In this document: positions 7,415-9,608 of the stretch, piece by piece
Position numbering within the stretch: the stretch's first letter is position 1
Layout: each line of letters starts with the position of its first letter
Source of the DNA: an uncultured Muribaculaceae bacterium
GTDB lineage: Bacteria; Bacteroidota; Bacteroidia; Bacteroidales; Muribaculaceae
DNA length: 9,608 nt
NCBI GenBank assembly: GCA_910579995.1
Contig: CAJTWH010000040.1
Span: 1-9,608, forward strand
Direction of reading: 5' to 3'
Notes under the pieces: generated by a model
Database searches by the model: none
What the model saw: only the letters and a program-made list of their open reading frames with translations
What the model was told of the DNA's origin: nothing
Made by a program: the position numbers and the translations under genes

Positions 7415-7437
7415 AAAAAGTGCACCGGGCACCTTAT
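7415..7437 (-). terminator. Terminator-like hairpin directly at the stop of the 622-residue protein gene
   Basis: On the minus strand the stop codon runs into a 7-bp stem (AAGGTGC with GCACTTT, one G-T wobble) around CCGGT. It ends in TTTTT, part of which is also in the stem (hairpin 7417-7435). Its position and T-run suit an intrinsic terminator, though the stem is short. With the larger hairpin at 7353-7399 it suggests reduced read-through into the protease gene. Confidence 0.6.
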
Positions 7438-9302
7438 TTTACATATACCTTCTTGCCGCCGATAATATAAATACCGGTCGGGAGGGCGTTGGCGTCGCCG
7501 GCAACGCGGATACCCTGCAGATTGTAGACTTCGTTAGAAGCGTTGTTGTCTACGCTGACTTCTTCTACGCCTACAGTCTTGGCGCTTACAGAAAGCACTG
7601 CGTGAGCTGTCGGGGTGAATTCTACAGTGTTGTCTGCGTCGAATGTAAGGGCTTCTTCACCAAGGGTGGCGGTGTAGCCTTCTGCGTCGGGTACGGTGAG
7701 GTGGTATACGGTGCCTTGATGAGCTGTCGAAGCTGCGCTGAAATCACTGATCTCGGTGATATGGTCGCGGCGCACGGTAATACCGTCTGTAACTTCAGGC
7801 ATGTCGAATGTGAGGTCGTATTTCTCTGGTTCGCCGTTGATGAATACTTTGATAACATCGCCGTTGGCAAGGCCGGTTGCACCGTCGAATGAGAACGTGA
7901 ACGAACCCTCATACATCGGGCTTACAGTTTCGCCGTTGAGCACTACAACAGCTGCGGTGCCGTTTTTGGGCTGGAAGCCAATGCCGACGGGAAGGTCAAC
8001 GCTGCCGAATTCAAACTTGTTGTAGCCTTCAGCAACGGCGCAGATATCTTTGTGGGTGTTGAGGCTCTGGAAATTGAAATAGTAAGAGTCGTCCAGACCG
8101 TTTACATAGAGCATGCCGGTCCAGTCGCGTACGATTTTCTCTGTTGCGATGACAAATTTGTCGCCGGCTGCCACTTCGATGTTTATAGGTGTATAGCCTT
8201 GGAAGAGCTCAATGTCGTTTTTCATCACTGACTTGAGTACACCTGCGGCAGAGGCTGTGATGTTGATGTAGATAGAACCGCCGCCAATAGTCTCGCTGAA
8301 CTCAATTTGCTGTTCGCCGGCGCTGAGGGCGATGTTGTTCGACGATTGGTCATAGCCGGTGTAGACAATTACATTGGCCGGATCATCTACAGTGAAGCTG
8401 ACGCTGAATTTACCGGGCTTGTGGGCGTAAACCTTGATATCGGTGTCGGCTGTGGCCTTGAATGTGTATGAGCCATAGAGGTATGTCACAGTCTGGGCGC
8501 CGATTTCCATCTTCTCGAAAATATATTCAGAAGTGTTGCCTGTAAGCTCGATAGTGGAGCCTGCATGAGCTTTGAAGCTGTTGATGTTTTCTACAGCCGT
8601 ACCGTCAACTTTCACAGAAGTGATGAAGCCTGCTGCACCGTCCATTTCGGTAATGGTGTAGTTGTAGTCGATGTCGGGAGCAACGAGCGACACTTCGAGA
8701 TTGTCGCCGTTGGCGATTGACAGATTGCTGTAGTTGCCATATTGGTCGGGCGCTACGTCTGTGCCGTTGTGCTTCACACCATAGAAAGTTTCGCTGTATT
8801 GCTTTTCGAGTCCGATCATATTCTCAGTCTCGGGGTCGAATTTGAGCACTTGTGTGGGTTCGCTCAGTGTGACAGAGCGGTAAGTGCCGCTGAAGCGGAT
8901 TGAAAGTTTCTCCGGAGCGTCGCACGATACGGTGAGAGAGGCTGTGCGGCTTTCGTTAAGGTCTTTTGTGGTGATTTTGTAGTAGTGGCCTTCCTCTGTG
9001 TTGTTGAAATAGAAATAGGCGTTGTTGCCTTGGATTGACTGCGCTGTGCCGGCTTTGTTTACAACCGATGTTACGCTGTATTCCTGAGAGGCGGGCATTA
9101 CGATGACCTGCATGCCGTTGTCGGGCATGTCGTCGATTGTGAATACATTCACACCGTCTTTAAGGCCGGTCTGCTCTTGATAATTGATAGATACTTTTAC
9201 TCGATCGGCATGGTCGATATCGAGCTGATACTTATTGACTCCTGCATTGCTTGTAAAAGCTGCCGCTGCGGTCATAAGCAAAAGTGTAAAGAAATGTTTC
9301 AT
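7434..9302 (-). CDS. Secreted beta-repeat protein of unknown function with T9SS-like tail
   Basis: I do not recognise a catalytic or named domain in this 622-residue protein. It starts with a signal peptide (MKHFFTLLLMTAAAAF, likely cut after SNA at 20). The body is rich in beta-forming residues and reads as about six degenerate units of 80-95 residues (roughly 28-112, 127-207, 210-296, 297-388, 393-489, 493-575). Several units carry a V/K-x-x-NG turn and end in a segment like GD-x-hydrophobic-x-V (NGDNLEVSL, AGDKFVIAT, NGDVIKVFI). The C-terminus (VYNLQGIRV, PTGIYIIGGKKVYVK; about 592-622) closely resembles the short tail of the LRR protein, so the same export route is likely. Cys is nearly absent. 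The gene has a strong match to a Bacteroidota promoter at 9372-9403 and a terminator-like hairpin at its stop. A surface adhesin or binding role is possible but unsupported by motif. Confidence 0.85.
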   Translation of the reverse strand: MKHFFTLLLMTAAAAFTSNAGVNKYQLDIDHADRVKVSINYQEQTGLKDGVNVFTIDDMPDNGMQVIVMPASQEYSVTSVVNKAGTAQSIQGNNAYFYFNNTEEGHYYKITTKDLNESRTASLTVSCDAPEKLSIRFSGTYRSVTLSEPTQVLKFDPETENMIGLEKQYSETFYGVKHNGTDVAPDQYGNYSNLSIANGDNLEVSLVAPDIDYNYTITEMDGAAGFITSVKVDGTAVENINSFKAHAGSTIELTGNTSEYIFEKMEIGAQTVTYLYGSYTFKATADTDIKVYAHKPGKFSVSFTVDDPANVIVYTGYDQSSNNIALSAGEQQIEFSETIGGGSIYINITASAAGVLKSVMKNDIELFQGYTPINIEVAAGDKFVIATEKIVRDWTGMLYVNGLDDSYYFNFQSLNTHKDICAVAEGYNKFEFGSVDLPVGIGFQPKNGTAAVVVLNGETVSPMYEGSFTFSFDGATGLANGDVIKVFINGEPEKYDLTFDMPEVTDGITVRRDHITEISDFSAASTAHQGTVYHLTVPDAEGYTATLGEEALTFDADNTVEFTPTAHAVLSVSAKTVGVEEVSVDNNASNEVYNLQGIRVAGDANALPTGIYIIGGKKVYVK

Positions 9303-9360
9303 AGAATATAATGAAATGATTGATTGTAATCTACTTTAAACAAACCTGAGGCTTGAATCG

Positions 9361-9379
9361 TATCTTTGGCGCAAAGATA
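9361..9379. promoter_or_regulatory. Perfect palindrome containing the -7 box of the 622-residue protein gene
   Basis: TATCTTTG (9361-9368), a GCG centre and CAAAGATA (9372-9379) form a perfect 8-bp inverted repeat. The right arm is the -7 box on the minus strand. A second perfect inverted repeat, GATAAT-ATA-ATTATC (9376-9390), overlaps it and lies in the -33/-7 spacer. Such placement could serve a dimeric regulator or mark a hairpin at the 5' end of the transcript. A plus-strand promoter is less likely because TTTG is missing 20 nt upstream. Confidence 0.5.
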
Positions 9380-9403
9380 ATATAATTATCCTTATCTACC
9401 AAA
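9372..9403 (-). promoter_or_regulatory. Promoter of the 622-residue secreted protein gene
   Basis: On the minus strand TTTG (9400-9403), a 20-nt AT-rich spacer and TATCTTTG (9372-9379) match the TTTG-N20-TAnnTTTG consensus at every defined base. Transcription would start near 9368, giving a leader of about 65 nt before the ATG at 9302. It might also drive the protease and LRR genes if the hairpins at 7353-7437 are leaky. Confidence 0.85.
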
Positions 9404-9513
9404 CATATTTTTCCGCTTTTTTGATTTTAATGTATAAATGGCTCTTATACGTGAGGTTCAATTTTTCCCTCGAGGCCGTCGAACAATTTTTTTTGAAAAA
9501 AGTTCACAAAAAA

Positions 9514-9545
9514 TTTGGCAGACTCCAAAAATGTCCCTAACTTTG
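9514..9545 (+). promoter_or_regulatory. tRNA-Met promoter (Bacteroidota -33/-7 type)
   Basis: TTTG (9514-9517), 20 nt and TAACTTTG (9538-9545) match the consensus exactly. A- and T-tracts lie just upstream (9486-9513), resembling those before the tRNA-Phe promoter. The predicted start near 9549 leaves a leader of only about 9 nt before the tRNA, much shorter than that of tRNA-Phe. Confidence 0.85.
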
Positions 9546-9557
9546 CACTCGCAAAAC

Positions 9558-9608
9558 GGCGGGATAGCTCAGTTGGTTAGAGCGTCGGATTCATAACCCG
9601 GAGGTCAC
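9558..9608 (+). tRNA. tRNA-Met (anticodon CAT), 5' part; runs off the window end
   Basis: The gene starts GGCGGGA, then TA, a D stem GCTC/GAGC around AGTTGGTTA, and a loop TTCATAA with CAT at 34-36. The anticodon stem TCGGA/CCCGG has a T-G pair and an A-C mismatch next to the loop. The acceptor does not begin with the unpaired C usual for initiator tRNA, so an elongator Met tRNA is favoured. A lysidine-modified tRNA-Ile2 with CAT cannot be fully excluded without the 3' half. The T arm and acceptor 3' strand are beyond the window. Confidence 0.88.

Noticed and set aside
9432..9450. GTATAA/TTATAC hairpin between the 622-residue protein gene and tRNA-Met
   Set aside because: A 6-bp AT-rich stem with a 7-nt loop and no T-tract or neighbouring gene end is expected by chance in this AT-rich gap. 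No gene is seen in 9303-9557 beyond the two promoters.
1..9608. Genomic island bounded by the two tRNA genes
   Set aside because: Both tRNAs point outward, so their 3' ends, the usual integration sites, face away from the intervening genes. No integrase, direct repeat or composition break is seen.

Overview
The window looks like ordinary chromosomal DNA from a Bacteroidota bacterium, most likely Bacteroidales and possibly Muribaculaceae-like (family placement is inference). Evidence for the phylum: four promoters share the Bacteroidota primary-sigma layout, a TTTG -33 box, a 20 nt spacer and a TAnnTTTG-type -7 box. Shine-Dalgarno sequences are absent. Three large secreted proteins end in type IX secretion (T9SS)-like C-terminal tails. 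There is also a membrane-anchored HU-LysM protein of a type found in this phylum.

Layout, left to right: the 5' part of a minus-strand tRNA-Phe(GAA) gene (1-60) with its leader hairpin and promoter (66-125). Next is an HU-family DNA-binding/LysM membrane protein on the minus strand (185-1237) with its own promoter (1263-1294). An intrinsic terminator on the minus strand (1331-1363) closes the transcription unit upstream of it. Then, all on the minus strand and read from right to left, come a 622-residue secreted protein of unknown function (9302-7434), a secreted subtilisin-like S8 protease (7319-5052) and a very large secreted leucine-rich-repeat protein (4996-1382). The right edge holds the start of a plus-strand tRNA-Met(CAT) gene (9558 onward) with its promoter. 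The two edge tRNAs point outward, away from the protein genes.

How the genes may work together: the S8 protease and the LRR protein are 55 nt apart with no visible terminator between them and are probably co-transcribed. The unknown protein is separated from the protease by one or two hairpins, so it may be a separate unit or be coupled by read-through. All three have signal peptides and C-terminal tails resembling T9SS sorting domains. This suggests three cell-surface or secreted products: a protease, a large binding protein with three repeated PKD-like/LRR/Ig-like modules, and a beta-rich multi-repeat protein. A shared role at the cell surface is inference. The HU-LysM gene is a separate unit and probably a housekeeping or envelope-associated gene.

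I see no CRISPR array, insertion sequence, phage genes or defence system. The most notable items are the three-fold supermodule architecture of the LRR protein, the HU-membrane-LysM fusion, the uncharacterised 622-residue protein, and the palindrome built into its promoter.
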